Assembly (NCBI GenBank): GCA_964492615.1 | Contig: CAZBKZ010000016.1 | Span: 1-50,285, forward strand | Source of the DNA: JAABTH01 sp964492615 | GTDB lineage: Bacteria; Bacillota; Dethiobacteria; DTU022 | Direction: 5' to 3' | DNA length: 50,285 nucleotides | Shown: positions 30,300-38,882 of the stretch, one piece after another | Layout of the letters: every line of letters begins with the position of its first letter | Numbering within the stretch: position 1 is the first letter of the stretch | Translations under genes and position numbers: made by a program | Notes under the pieces: generated by a model | The model's database searches: none | Seen by the model: only the letters and a program-made list of their open reading frames with translations | Told to the model about the DNA's origin: nothing

Positions 30300-32060
30300 A
30301 TGAATTTGAACGATGAACGAGTAATTATGACCGGCAACGAGGCGATTGCCCTCGGGGCTTATGAAGGCGGGGTGACGATAGGAACCGCTTACCCGGGTAC
30401 ACCCAGCACCGAAATTCTCGAGAATCTGGCCCGCTACCCCGGAATCGACTGCAACTGGTCACCCAACGAAAAAACCGCCCTCGAAACTGCAATCGGCGCT
30501 TCCATGGAAGGGGCGCGCGTTATCGTAACCATGAAACACGTAGGTGTTAACGTGGCCGCCGATCCGCTGATGACCCTTTCCTACACCGGAATCGGTGGCG
30601 GCCTGGTTTTGGTATCGGCCGATGATCCGGGCATGCACAGTTCACAGAACGAGCAGGACAACCGACACTATGCCCGCTTTGCCAAGATTCCCATGCTGGA
30701 ACCGGCTGACAGCGCCGAGGCACGTGATTATGTTATTTACGCCCTGGAAATGAGCGAAAAATTCGATACCCCGGTTATGCTGCGCACCACGACACGGATT
30801 TCGCACTCACGCAGTACGCTGGTTCGCGGAAAACGCCGCGAAGTTAAAATATCCGGTTTCAAGAAAAACCCGGCTAAGTATGTAATGCTGCCCGGTTTTG
30901 CCCGGCTCCGCCACCCGATCATCGAAGAAAGACTGATCAAACTGCGCGAAAAAGCGGAAAATAGCCCGCTTAACCGTATTGAAAAAGGCAGTTCAAAACT
31001 AGGGGTGCTCTGCAGCGGCGTTGTTTACCAGTATGCCCGCGAAGCGCTGCCTGATGCTACTTTTCTAAAGCTTGGGTTCAGCCATCCCCTTCCGGAAAAA
31101 CTGGTCCGCCGCTTTGCCTCGATGGTTGACGAAATTATTGTAATTGAAGAGCTTGACCCCTTCTTTGAAGAGCAGTTGCTGGCCATGAACCTGGATGTTC
31201 CGGTCAGGGGCAAAGAACTTTTCGGGCTGCTCGGCGAAATCGGGGTTGAAATAATCCGCGAGAAAGTTCTGGGTCAAAAAAATGAGCCGCTTTCGGTTCG
31301 CGAAAATATCCCCGGTCGACCGCCGGTTATGTGTCCCGGCTGCTCTCACCGCGGACTCTTCTACACCCTGAAAAAAATGAAGCTTAACGTAATGGGCGAT
31401 ATCGGCTGTTACACCCTTGGCGCTCTCCCTCCCCTGGAGGCCATTGATGCCTGCGTTTGCATGGGTGCCAGCATCGGGATGGCTCACGGAATAGTCAGGG
31501 CCAACCCTTCATCTTCAGATAAAACAGTTGCCGTTATCGGTGATTCCACATTCCTTCATTCGGGAATAACTGCTCTGCTGGACTTGGTTTATAACCAGGC
31601 ACCCGTTACAGTGTTAATTCTGGACAACAGCATCACGGCGATGACCGGGCACCAAGATCACCCCGGAACCGGAACAAGCCTGCAGGGTAAGGAATCCCCG
31701 GCTGTCGACATTAAACAGCTTTGCCGTTCTCTGGGAGTCAGGCGGGTTGCTGTGGTTGATGCTTTTGACCTGAAAGAGCTAAAAGCTACGCTGAAGGAAG
31801 AGCTTTCCGCCAAGGAACCTTCCGTGCTGATAGTCCGCCGTCCCTGCATCTTTTTAATGAGCGAATTCGACCAGCCGTTCTATGTTGAAAGTGAAACCTG
31901 TACAGGCTGCGGAACATGTATTAAACTTGGCTGCCCGGCGCTAAGCCTGAAGGATGACAAAGCAATAATCAACAGCACCATCTGCAATGCCTGCGGGCTC
32001 TGCATGCAGCTCTGCCGTTTCGAGGCGATCAAACCTGCTGACGGAAAGGTCGGTGAATGA
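30300..32060 (+). CDS. iorA: Indolepyruvate ferredoxin oxidoreductase alpha subunit IorA
   Basis: IorA with IorB oxidises aryl-pyruvates from aromatic amino acids to aryl-acetyl-CoA, reducing ferredoxin. The 586-residue protein has the N-terminal pyrimidine-type domain (GNEAIALGAYEGGVTIGTAYPGTPSTEI) and the CPGCSHRG and GDIGCYTLGALPP motifs of the TPP domain. A TPP/Mg loop follows (VIGDSTFLHSG). Two C-terminal ferredoxin clusters are CTGCGTCIKLGC (from about 534) and CNACGLCMQLC (from about 562). The ATG at 30300 is very close to GAGG, so TTG at 30306 is an equally good start. The upstream REP cluster could affect its expression. Confidence 0.95.
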   Translation: MNLNDERVIMTGNEAIALGAYEGGVTIGTAYPGTPSTEILENLARYPGIDCNWSPNEKTALETAIGASMEGARVIVTMKHVGVNVAADPLMTLSYTGIGGGLVLVSADDPGMHSSQNEQDNRHYARFAKIPMLEPADSAEARDYVIYALEMSEKFDTPVMLRTTTRISHSRSTLVRGKRREVKISGFKKNPAKYVMLPGFARLRHPIIEERLIKLREKAENSPLNRIEKGSSKLGVLCSGVVYQYAREALPDATFLKLGFSHPLPEKLVRRFASMVDEIIVIEELDPFFEEQLLAMNLDVPVRGKELFGLLGEIGVEIIREKVLGQKNEPLSVRENIPGRPPVMCPGCSHRGLFYTLKKMKLNVMGDIGCYTLGALPPLEAIDACVCMGASIGMAHGIVRANPSSSDKTVAVIGDSTFLHSGITALLDLVYNQAPVTVLILDNSITAMTGHQDHPGTGTSLQGKESPAVDIKQLCRSLGVRRVAVVDAFDLKELKATLKEELSAKEPSVLIVRRPCIFLMSEFDQPFYVESETCTGCGTCIKLGCPALSLKDDKAIINSTICNACGLCMQLCRFEAIKPADGKVGE

Positions 32061-32061
32061 T

Positions 32062-32652
32062 ATGACCGCAAAAGCTAAAACGGACATCTTGATTGCCGGG
32101 GTAGGAGGCCAGGGAACCATTTTAACCGGAAGAGTAATCGCCTCGCTGGCTATTGCCGAAGGACTGGACGTTAAAACTGCCGAAACACACGGCATGGCCC
32201 AACGCGGCGGAAGCGTGATAACCCACGTGCGTATTGGCGAGAAAGTATTCTCTCCTCTCATACCTGAAGGAGACGGCGATATTTTGATATCCTTTGAAAA
32301 ACTGGAAGCCCTGCGCTGGCTGCCTTTCCTTTCGCCCCGGGGCACAGTTATTGTCAACACTCAGAAGCTGGAGCCCCTTCCGGTGCTAACCGGTCAGCTC
32401 AATTACCCGGACAGTATTTTGGAAGAAATTAAAACCAAGGTTGATAATCTAATCGCGGTTGATGCTCTTTCTATCGACCCGATCTCCAGGAACCCGCGTA
32501 TGGTCAACACCTTCCTGCTGGGCATCCTGGCCAGGAACATGCCCTTTGAAAAAAATAAGTGGTTAAAAGTAATGGAGCAGGAAATCAAGGCTAAGCTGGT
32601 TGATATTAACAAACTGGCTTTCGAAGCAGGCTGGCAGTACGCCGCTGAATAA
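32062..32652 (+). CDS. iorB: Indolepyruvate ferredoxin oxidoreductase beta subunit IorB
   Basis: IorB is the gamma-domain partner that completes the IorAB enzyme. It has 196 residues and starts TAKAKTDILIAGVGGQGTILTGRVIA, the CoA/phosphate-binding motif of the family, with THGMAQRGGSVITHVRIG after it. The ATG at 32062 is the first in-frame codon after the iorA stop, 2 nt away, showing tight coupling. A frame extending upstream into iorA is a shadow. A terminator follows 20 nt after the stop. Confidence 0.95.
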   Translation: MTAKAKTDILIAGVGGQGTILTGRVIASLAIAEGLDVKTAETHGMAQRGGSVITHVRIGEKVFSPLIPEGDGDILISFEKLEALRWLPFLSPRGTVIVNTQKLEPLPVLTGQLNYPDSILEEIKTKVDNLIAVDALSIDPISRNPRMVNTFLLGILARNMPFEKNKWLKVMEQEIKAKLVDINKLAFEAGWQYAAE

Positions 32653-32673
32653 ACCAGTGTTATGAAAAAAATA

Positions 32674-32714
32674 ACTCGGGACCATAACAATAGCGGTCCC
32701 GAGTTTTTGTTTTT
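32674..32714 (+). terminator. Intrinsic terminator after iorB
   Basis: ACTCGGGACC and GGTCCCGAGT form a perfect 10-bp stem with an 11-nt loop, followed by TTTTGTTTTT. It ends the paaK/iorAB plus-strand run. Confidence 0.93.
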
Positions 32715-32729
32715 AAATCGTTGAGCGGC

Positions 32730-34214
32730 TTATTGAGGCCCGTAAGGCAAATCGGCTTTTACGTTCAGCTCTATAACCACGGAGCGAGTCACCTCATCCA
32801 GCCGGGTGGAACGGTCGCTATCCAGGACGGCGGGTTGATGGTTTTCCAGGATATCCTGAACCTTTTCGCGGGCACGGTCAAATACGGTAGTGCTGCCCTC
32901 ATCTTCCCAGTTCTTCCGGTCGTGCCGGTCAATTACCCTGCTCGGCATATAAGGTTCGCTCCTGAGATATTTCATGGTCAGATCAGTCTCAAGATATACT
33001 CCGCCCGGACCAAGCTCTTCTATTAAGTCAACCGCCATTGTTTCCTCGTTAATTTCAATCCCGCGCTGGGCCCGGAGGGCCATTCCGCAGAGATCGTTAT
33101 CGATAACAAGTTTTTCCAGGCTGAAGGTGTTGACAAAGTCAAGCGCCCCAGCCCCGGAAATCATGTTAATCCCGGCCAGTTGGGCAATAATGCCGCTCAT
33201 CCCCGACTCAAGCCCGGCCTGCATATCGACCACCTTTGAATCGCTAAGGGCAGCATAAGTATGGGTAGGCATACCGAAGTATTTACCCATCTGCGAATAG
33301 GCAGCCGAAATTATTGTCGCTTCAACGGCGCTCATCGGGGTTGTGCCGAACCGCATGTCAAACTGGACCGGCGCGCCGCCGTAAACTACAGGGGTACCGG
33401 GGTTAACACACTGGGCCAGCACGATTCCGCTCAAGGTTTCAGCGGTATGAATAATCAGTGAACCGGCCAGGGTGATCGGCGTCCCCGCTCCAGGCATGGG
33501 CAGCGAGATCAGTTCCTGGGGCAGGTGGTTGCGGGCGCAGTCAATGATGTTCTGCGAACTGATATGGGTCCACTTCAGGGGTGGTGAAGGGCAGATGTCA
33601 AAGATTGCCAGCGGTTTTTCGCGCAACTGCTCCTCCCCGCCGGCCACGACAGCAAGCATATCACGCATGTGTCTGACTCCTTCAACGCTGAAAGCACCTG
33701 TTATAATCGCCTTGGGCGAGTTTTTCAGGCAGAGGTATAGCCGATAGCTGTCGCCAATCATTTCGGGAACATCGTAGCAGACCACCGAAGTAGATTGCAG
33801 ATGTATATTATCAAGCGTATCATTAACCCGGCTTATTTTCACCAGGTCCTCCGCTACCGACTTGCGCACAGTTCGGCCGTCTGACTCCATGAACTTGATC
33901 AGCGAGGAACCGGGATCAAAATGCGACCTGGTGCCGCTCATATCTGCTGCCAGTTCACCCTCGCGGTTATATATTTTAAGTTCCGACGGCGTTCTTTTTA
34001 TTGCGTAATCTACCATCCCCGGACTAATCCTGGCCACATGCCGGTCAGAATCAACATCGGCTCCGTGGTCTCTTAGAATATTCAGGGCTTCATCTGATTC
34101 AAATTTAACGCCGGTATGTTCAAGAACATGCAGCGCCTTCTCGTGAATAAGCTTAATCTCTTTATCGCTGATCATCCGTAATTTCGGCTGACCGGCTAAT
34201 GTATATTTTCCCAT
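32730..34214 (-). CDS. MttB-family corrinoid methyltransferase without pyrrolysine
   Basis: This is a 494-residue TIM-barrel methyltransferase of the trimethylamine methyltransferase superfamily (COG5598). It is full length and has no in-frame UAG, so it belongs to the non-pyrrolysine branch. Characterised members of that branch (MtgB, MtpB, MtcB) demethylate quaternary amines such as glycine betaine, proline betaine or carnitine, passing the methyl to a corrinoid protein. Recognisable parts are EKALHVLEHTGVKFES, CYDVPEMIGDSYRLYLCLKNSPK, GTTPMSAVEATI and SDSKVVDMQAGLESGMSG. The substrate cannot be read from sequence. The corrinoid protein at 38959 could be its partner. The GGAG before its ATG is 13 nt away, which is long. 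Confidence 0.88.
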   Translation of the reverse strand: MGKYTLAGQPKLRMISDKEIKLIHEKALHVLEHTGVKFESDEALNILRDHGADVDSDRHVARISPGMVDYAIKRTPSELKIYNREGELAADMSGTRSHFDPGSSLIKFMESDGRTVRKSVAEDLVKISRVNDTLDNIHLQSTSVVCYDVPEMIGDSYRLYLCLKNSPKAIITGAFSVEGVRHMRDMLAVVAGGEEQLREKPLAIFDICPSPPLKWTHISSQNIIDCARNHLPQELISLPMPGAGTPITLAGSLIIHTAETLSGIVLAQCVNPGTPVVYGGAPVQFDMRFGTTPMSAVEATIISAAYSQMGKYFGMPTHTYAALSDSKVVDMQAGLESGMSGIIAQLAGINMISGAGALDFVNTFSLEKLVIDNDLCGMALRAQRGIEINEETMAVDLIEELGPGGVYLETDLTMKYLRSEPYMPSRVIDRHDRKNWEDEGSTTVFDRAREKVQDILENHQPAVLDSDRSTRLDEVTRSVVIELNVKADLPYGPQ

Positions 34215-34237
34215 GGTGTTCTGATACTCCTTATTGT

Positions 34238-35470
34238 TTACTCCTTCACAGTCGGCTCCATCGCCACATGCTTGCCGTTTAACAGGGAAGAAACTCCAAC
34301 ATCATAATGGTTATGCGTTCCCCCGCAGAGCGGGCAAGGCTGGTGAGGATCTACCTGACGCGGTGGTTCGGTATATGAGTATAATCCGCCCTCGAAGTTG
34401 CGCACCACTATCCTGTTGGTGCCCTGGCTGATCAGGTACTGGGGCATAACCGGAATTTTGCCCCCCCCGCCCGGCGCGTCAACAACAAAGGTTGGAATGC
34501 CTAGGCCTGTTGTATGGCCTCGCAAACTTTCGATGATTTCAATTCCTGTTGCGACTGAAGTGCGGAAATGCTCAATGCCCTGTGAAAGGTCGCACTGGTA
34601 AATATAGTAAGGCTTAACCCTGATGCGCAGCAGTTCATGCACCAGTTTTTTCATTACCTGAGGGCAGTCGTTAACCCCGGCCAGCAGGACAGACTGGTTA
34701 CCGAGGGGAATACCGGCATCGGCCAACCGGGCGCAAGCCGCCTCGGCTTCCGGAGTAATCTCTTTAGGGCTGTTAAAGTGCGTGTTCAGGTAAATAGGGT
34801 GATATTTTTTCAGCATGGCACACAGCTCTTCAGTTATGCGCTGGGGCATAACAACAGGAGTACGGCTGCCAAAGCGGATCATCTCAACATGCGGTATAGC
34901 CTTCAGCTCGGCAAGAATGCGCTCGATTAGTTCGTCACCAATCAGCATACCATCGCCGCCTGAGATTAAAACATCCCTGACAGCAGGGGTCCGGCGCACA
35001 TAATCAATTGCCGCTTCAATCTGGTCGCGGGTGCGGGCATTATCAGTTGCCCCGGCCATGCGGCGCCTGGTGCAGTGGCGGCAGTACATGGAGCACTGGT
35101 CGGTCACCAGCAATAGAACCCGGTCGGGATAACGGTGAGTCAGGCCGGGAACAGGAGAATCGACATCTTCGTGCAGCGGATCGGCCATATCATAATCTGA
35201 CCAGTGAGTTTCATGCATTGAAGGAACAGCCTGTTTACGTACCGGGCAGTTCGGATCTTCAGGGTCGATCAGGGTAGCATAGTATGGGGTTATTGCCATA
35301 CGGAAATGTTTCAGACACTGCTCAACACCCTCCGCTTCTTCATCGGTCAGGTTGATCACCTGTTTGAGTTGATCCAGGTTGGTAATGCGGTTGCGCACCT
35401 GCCAGTGCCAGTCGTTCCACTGCTCCTCGGTGGCATCTTTCCAGAGGGGTATTTCCCGATAATCACGCAT
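34238..35470 (-). CDS. kamA: Lysine 2,3-aminomutase
   Basis: This is a radical SAM, PLP-dependent enzyme converting L-lysine to beta-lysine. The 410-residue protein has the N-terminal WKDATEEQWNDWHWQVRNRI, the cluster motif CSMYCRHCTRRRMAG (C-x3-C-x2-C), GGDGMLIGDE, and VDAPGGGGKIPVMPQY with the PLP lysine. A C-terminal zinc-type motif (CPLCGG) is present. The start at 35470 has GGAG 8 nt upstream. Roles to consider are lysine fermentation and beta-lysine osmolyte synthesis. It is not PylB, which is a smaller lysine 2-mutase. A close glutamate 2,3-aminomutase cannot be fully excluded. Confidence 0.92.
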   Translation of the reverse strand: MRDYREIPLWKDATEEQWNDWHWQVRNRITNLDQLKQVINLTDEEAEGVEQCLKHFRMAITPYYATLIDPEDPNCPVRKQAVPSMHETHWSDYDMADPLHEDVDSPVPGLTHRYPDRVLLLVTDQCSMYCRHCTRRRMAGATDNARTRDQIEAAIDYVRRTPAVRDVLISGGDGMLIGDELIERILAELKAIPHVEMIRFGSRTPVVMPQRITEELCAMLKKYHPIYLNTHFNSPKEITPEAEAACARLADAGIPLGNQSVLLAGVNDCPQVMKKLVHELLRIRVKPYYIYQCDLSQGIEHFRTSVATGIEIIESLRGHTTGLGIPTFVVDAPGGGGKIPVMPQYLISQGTNRIVVRNFEGGLYSYTEPPRQVDPHQPCPLCGGTHNHYDVGVSSLLNGKHVAMEPTVKE

Positions 35471-35533
35471 AGATAAGACTCCTTTCAACATGTATTATAT
35501 TGACTATCGTCGATATAACTGCCTGACCAGGTC

Positions 35534-35980
35534 CTACTTATTCAGATTTAGTTCATAAGCCACAGAATCAGTGGTGAACCCGACTTTTTCATAAAGAGCA
35601 CGGGCGGCAACGTTTTCTGCCAGGGCATTCAATTCAAGCCTGGCCAGCTTTTTTTCGGAAGCAACGGCAATAATGTGGCGAATTAATTTTTCAGCCAGAC
35701 CGCGCCCGCGATAATCGGGGTCAACTACTACATCTTCTACATGACCGTACCAATTGTCATTCCAGGTGGAATAGTGCCCGAGGTGAAGACTCGCAGTTCC
35801 TGTTACCACGCCTTCGATTAGCACTATAAAAATGAGGACTTTGTGAGGATGCTCTACTGCATAGCGGAAGCTTTGCTGCAATATTTCAGGAGAAGTTTTT
35901 TTATGATACAGGTCAAGCAACACAGTCCAGAGACGGCAAACGGCTTCTTCATCTCCCGGTTTAGCCTGTCTGATTTCCAT
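35534..35980 (-). CDS. GNAT family N-acetyltransferase
   Basis: This is a 148-residue GNAT acetyltransferase with the acetyl-CoA motif VVVDPDYRGRGLAEKLI, the end motif ARALYEKVGFTTDSVAYEL and an early IRQAKPGDEEAVCRLW. It is encoded 64 nt upstream of lysine 2,3-aminomutase on the same strand. In organisms making N-epsilon-acetyl-beta-lysine the aminomutase is followed by an acetyltransferase, AblB. This protein is much shorter than typical AblB, so that role is only a possibility. AAGGAAGGG precedes the ATG. The stop is TAG. Confidence 0.8.
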   Translation of the reverse strand: MEIRQAKPGDEEAVCRLWTVLLDLYHKKTSPEILQQSFRYAVEHPHKVLIFIVLIEGVVTGTASLHLGHYSTWNDNWYGHVEDVVVDPDYRGRGLAEKLIRHIIAVASEKKLARLELNALAENVAARALYEKVGFTTDSVAYELNLNK

Positions 35981-36127
35981 GCAGCCCTTCCTTTCCGGAC
36001 ATCATCTCGACTGCCCACCTTTACCATTGTAACAATATCCGGGATGAAGGTAAATCATTTTTTATTCCCTGCTCACATAATCCCTGCCGGTTTGGGTCTT
36101 TCACCCGATAAACTGCATTCTTAAAGA

Positions 36128-36164
36128 GTATAAAAGAATAAACCGGCCCGAAGGCCGGTTTATT
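36128..36164 (-). terminator. Intrinsic terminator of nhaC
   Basis: AATAAACCGGCC and GGCCGGTTTATT make a perfect 12-bp stem with a 4-nt loop (36137-36164), followed on the minus strand by TCTTTTATAC. It lies 30 nt past the nhaC stop. Confidence 0.9.
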
Positions 36165-36193
36165 CAGATACAATATATTAACATTAAATATGT

Positions 36194-37756
36194 TTACTTT
36201 TTCGATGCCTCGATTACTTCGGCATTGGCTGTCGGTTTTCCGACAAGGCGGACAAAAACGATCAGCACAATAATACCGAGAATAATCGAAATCAACGGAT
36301 GTACACCGAGTCCGGCCGGGATAAAACCAAATACACCGGCAACAATTGCTCCGGTAAGAGCATATGGAATCTGGGTGCGCACGTGGTCGATATGGTCTGC
36401 GCCGGCACCAGTCGAGGATAGAATGGTTGTATCGGAAAGAGGTGAACAGTGGTCACCGAAGATCGCTCCAGTCAGAACAGCAGCGAGGGTCGGGACGAGG
36501 AATGCTTCACCGCCGATAGCCGCGGCAATCGGAATTGCCAACGGAACAACGATACCCATAACTCCCCAGGATGTGCCCATGGCGAAGGCCATAAAGCAGG
36601 AAATAAGGAAAATCAGCAGAGGCAGAATAACAATGCTGATTCCGGCCCTTTCAACCAGGCCAATCAGGTAGTCAGCAGCTCCCAGTTCACCGGAGATGTA
36701 GCTGAGCGCCCAGGCCAGGACCAAAATGATCAGGGCCGGGAAAACCGACTTGGCCCCGTTGATCAGGGTGTCAACCGCTTCCTGCAGGGGAACTATTCTC
36801 TGAATCAAAACCATCACCAACGTAACCAGGGCACCAAGACTGGATGCCCAGAGCAGAACCACGCTGGAGTCGGCTTCGCCAAAAGCGTTCATCAGGCCAA
36901 CTTCTGCTCCGCCGCCGGCCACGTAAAGTCCTACGAAAGTGGCAACGATAATTACCACAACCGGAATAACGAAGTTATACCAACGCATCGGTGTACCTTC
37001 CTTCGGCTGCAGAACCTCGGTATCGGTAGCCGAAAGCGGAGTAGCCCCGTCGCGAAGCAGCTTGCCTTCTGTACGGGCCCTTACTTCAGCATTATACATG
37101 GGGCCGTAGTCCTTCATGGAAATAGCCAGGATCAGGACCAGGGCGATGGCAAAAATGCTGTAAAAGCGGTAGGGAATACTCTGCAGGAAGATCAGGTAAA
37201 CCGGTACGTTATCCATACCGATTGCAGCAAAACCTTCCCCGATTACACCAAGTTCGAAACCGATCCAGGTTGAAATTAAAGCCACAGTTGCGATCGGCGC
37301 TGCTGTGGAGTCGATTAAATAGGCCAGCTTTTCCCTCGACACCTTAACCGCATCGGTAATCGGACGGGCGGTGTTACCGGCAATGATACAACTGGAGTAA
37401 TCATCGAAAAAGATGATCATCCCCATTAACCAGGCAGCAATCATTCCGCCGCGGGCCGTTTTAGCTTTCTTGGTCAAAGCATTGGCAATGGCCTGGGCCC
37501 CACCGGCTTTGGTTACAAGACCTAAAGTACCGGCGATGATCATGGTGAAGATCAGGATTGCCGCATACCAGGGATCAGCTGCGCTTTCAAGCATATAAGT
37601 ATCAATAGAACGGAAGAATCCATCAATGGGGCTGGCGTGAAGAATTGAAGCACCAAGCCAGACCGAAATAAACAGTGAAATGATAACCTGGCGAGTAGCA
37701 ATGGCCAATACGATAGCTAAAATCGGTGGTAAAATAGATAAAAAGCCATAATCCAT
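36194..37756 (-). CDS. nhaC: NhaC family Na+/H+ antiporter
   Basis: This integral membrane protein of 520 residues has about 11-12 hydrophobic segments and belongs to the NhaC family, which exchanges sodium for protons or carries organic cations or acids. Recognisable parts are ALSYISGELGAADYLIG, the MAFAMGTSWGVMGIVVPLAIPIAAAIGG segment and GAIFGDHCSPLSDTTILSSTGAGADHIDHV, the hallmark of the family. The ATG at 37756 follows AGGAGG at 9 nt. Relatives include malate/lactate antiporters (MleN), so the cargo is not certain. Its leader contains an inverted repeat. Confidence 0.92.
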   Translation of the reverse strand: MDYGFLSILPPILAIVLAIATRQVIISLFISVWLGASILHASPIDGFFRSIDTYMLESAADPWYAAILIFTMIIAGTLGLVTKAGGAQAIANALTKKAKTARGGMIAAWLMGMIIFFDDYSSCIIAGNTARPITDAVKVSREKLAYLIDSTAAPIATVALISTWIGFELGVIGEGFAAIGMDNVPVYLIFLQSIPYRFYSIFAIALVLILAISMKDYGPMYNAEVRARTEGKLLRDGATPLSATDTEVLQPKEGTPMRWYNFVIPVVVIIVATFVGLYVAGGGAEVGLMNAFGEADSSVVLLWASSLGALVTLVMVLIQRIVPLQEAVDTLINGAKSVFPALIILVLAWALSYISGELGAADYLIGLVERAGISIVILPLLIFLISCFMAFAMGTSWGVMGIVVPLAIPIAAAIGGEAFLVPTLAAVLTGAIFGDHCSPLSDTTILSSTGAGADHIDHVRTQIPYALTGAIVAGVFGFIPAGLGVHPLISIILGIIVLIVFVRLVGKPTANAEVIEASKK

Positions 37757-37807
37757 ATACAATAACCTCCTAAACTGTTGTTAACCCTTGATGGGTGTCA
37801 CAGTAAT

Positions 37808-37846
37808 GGAACCACACAAAAAACACCACGCCTCCTTCCTGGTTCC
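37808..37846 (-). other. Inverted repeat in the nhaC leader
   Basis: GGAACCA and TGGTTCC (7 bp) flank 25 nt, with further complementarity outside it (ACAG with CTGT across an internal loop), about 50-90 nt upstream of the nhaC start. It could be an RNA structure or an operator. No known riboswitch consensus was recognised. Confidence 0.4.
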
Positions 37847-37937
37847 GTGCTGTTAATGATTAATATTTCTCCGCATCACCCGGGATTCCTGCTATAATCT
37901 CATTATTTTCCTTAAATTTATGCTTCCGGTTATATGG

Positions 37938-37943
37938 TATAAT
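37938..37943 (+). promoter_or_regulatory. Extended -10 promoter of the CvpA-like gene
   Basis: A perfect TATAAT preceded by TGG (extended -10) lies 50 nt before the start codon. No good -35 is present at 16-18 nt. Confidence 0.5.
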
Positions 37944-37992
37944 AATTGGAATAAGTTTTTCAGGTAAGATTGGGAAACGGTGGTGCCGTAAA

Positions 37993-38853
37993 ATGCCGGT
38001 AAATATCAACTGGCTTGACCTGGTAATAGTTATATTACTGATTCTTTCACTGATCCAGGGTATAAGGGTCGGCCTGATTAGAAGTGTGTTTAACATTGCC
38101 GGAATCGTGGCAGGCATAGCTGTAGCGATGAGTTACTACACTCCGCTGGCCTCATTTATCCTCGAATATATTTCGCTGCCCCGGATAGGGGTAGAAATTT
38201 TTTCTTTTGTTGTTATCTTTTCTTTAACTGCCGTGATGATCAACTTGGCTGGTTCCCTGTTTTATTCAGTAACCGGTTTCAGTCTGATCAGAATTGTTGA
38301 TAAAATTGGCGGCAGTACGGTTGGGGTGGCAATTGGAGTAGTCCTGATCGGCGTTTTTCTAATTCTACTGACCTCATTTCCAGTTTACGCCGAGTTTCCC
38401 GACCATGTCGAAAAATCTTGCATGGCACCTACAATAATCAATATAACTACCTCTCTTTACGATCATCTTTCAACAATCCTGCCCTTCAACCTGCCCAGAA
38501 TTGCAACCTATCCCGAAAGCCTGGGCAGTTATGTGAGCAATGTAAGCATTTACACCGATCACAAGAGCGTCGATTTTAAAGGCCTTGACGGCGCCACCTG
38601 TTTTGCCTGCGGTGAGCCGGTAACTTTTTTAGGCTTTCTCGATAACGGAAAGGGTTCAATATCACCCAAATTTCTCTGCAGCGGCTGCGGCCGCACCAGT
38701 GACGGCTGCCAGACTTATGAAGGCTATCATGCCATGTACGATGTATGCCCGGTTGAACTGAGCAAGCAGGGTTACCGTTTTGACTGCGGAATCTGGACCA
38801 ACCACCGCTATATTAAACCGATTAAAACCTGCCCCGTCTGCGGGGCTGAGTGA
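37993..38853 (+). CDS. CvpA-like membrane protein with C-terminal cysteine-rich zinc-ribbon-like tail
   Basis: The first 135 or so residues match the colicin V production protein CvpA family: LDLVIVILLILSLIQGIRVGLIRSVFNIAGIVAGIAVA, with four hydrophobic segments. After a linker, about 200-286 carries three or four Cys pairs: CFACG, CSGCG, a Cys in TSDGC, DVCP, and the last CPVCGAE. This resembles tandem zinc ribbons and is not usual for CvpA. Total length is 286 residues, against roughly 160-220 for typical members. The frame is continuous, so the fusion appears real. It is monocistronic, ending at a bidirectional terminator. Confidence 0.78.
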   Translation: MPVNINWLDLVIVILLILSLIQGIRVGLIRSVFNIAGIVAGIAVAMSYYTPLASFILEYISLPRIGVEIFSFVVIFSLTAVMINLAGSLFYSVTGFSLIRIVDKIGGSTVGVAIGVVLIGVFLILLTSFPVYAEFPDHVEKSCMAPTIINITTSLYDHLSTILPFNLPRIATYPESLGSYVSNVSIYTDHKSVDFKGLDGATCFACGEPVTFLGFLDNGKGSISPKFLCSGCGRTSDGCQTYEGYHAMYDVCPVELSKQGYRFDCGIWTNHRYIKPIKTCPVCGAE

Positions 38854-38882
38854 ATCGCTGGATGAACTAACTGTCAGACATA

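Noticed and set aside
32730..34214. Pyrrolysine in the MttB-family gene
   Set aside because: The frame is full length (494 residues) with no in-frame TAG, so it belongs to the non-pyrrolysine branch.
34238..35470. Lysine aminomutase as the pyrrolysine gene pylB
   Set aside because: The size, the N-terminal WKDATEEQW region and the PLP-binding C-terminal part match lysine 2,3-aminomutase; PylB lacks PLP motifs and is shorter.
37915..37943. Vector-like lac promoter contamination upstream of the CvpA gene
   Set aside because: TTTATGCTTCCGG resembles part of the lac promoter, but surrounding bases differ and the neighbouring genes continue without a break, so it is coincidence.
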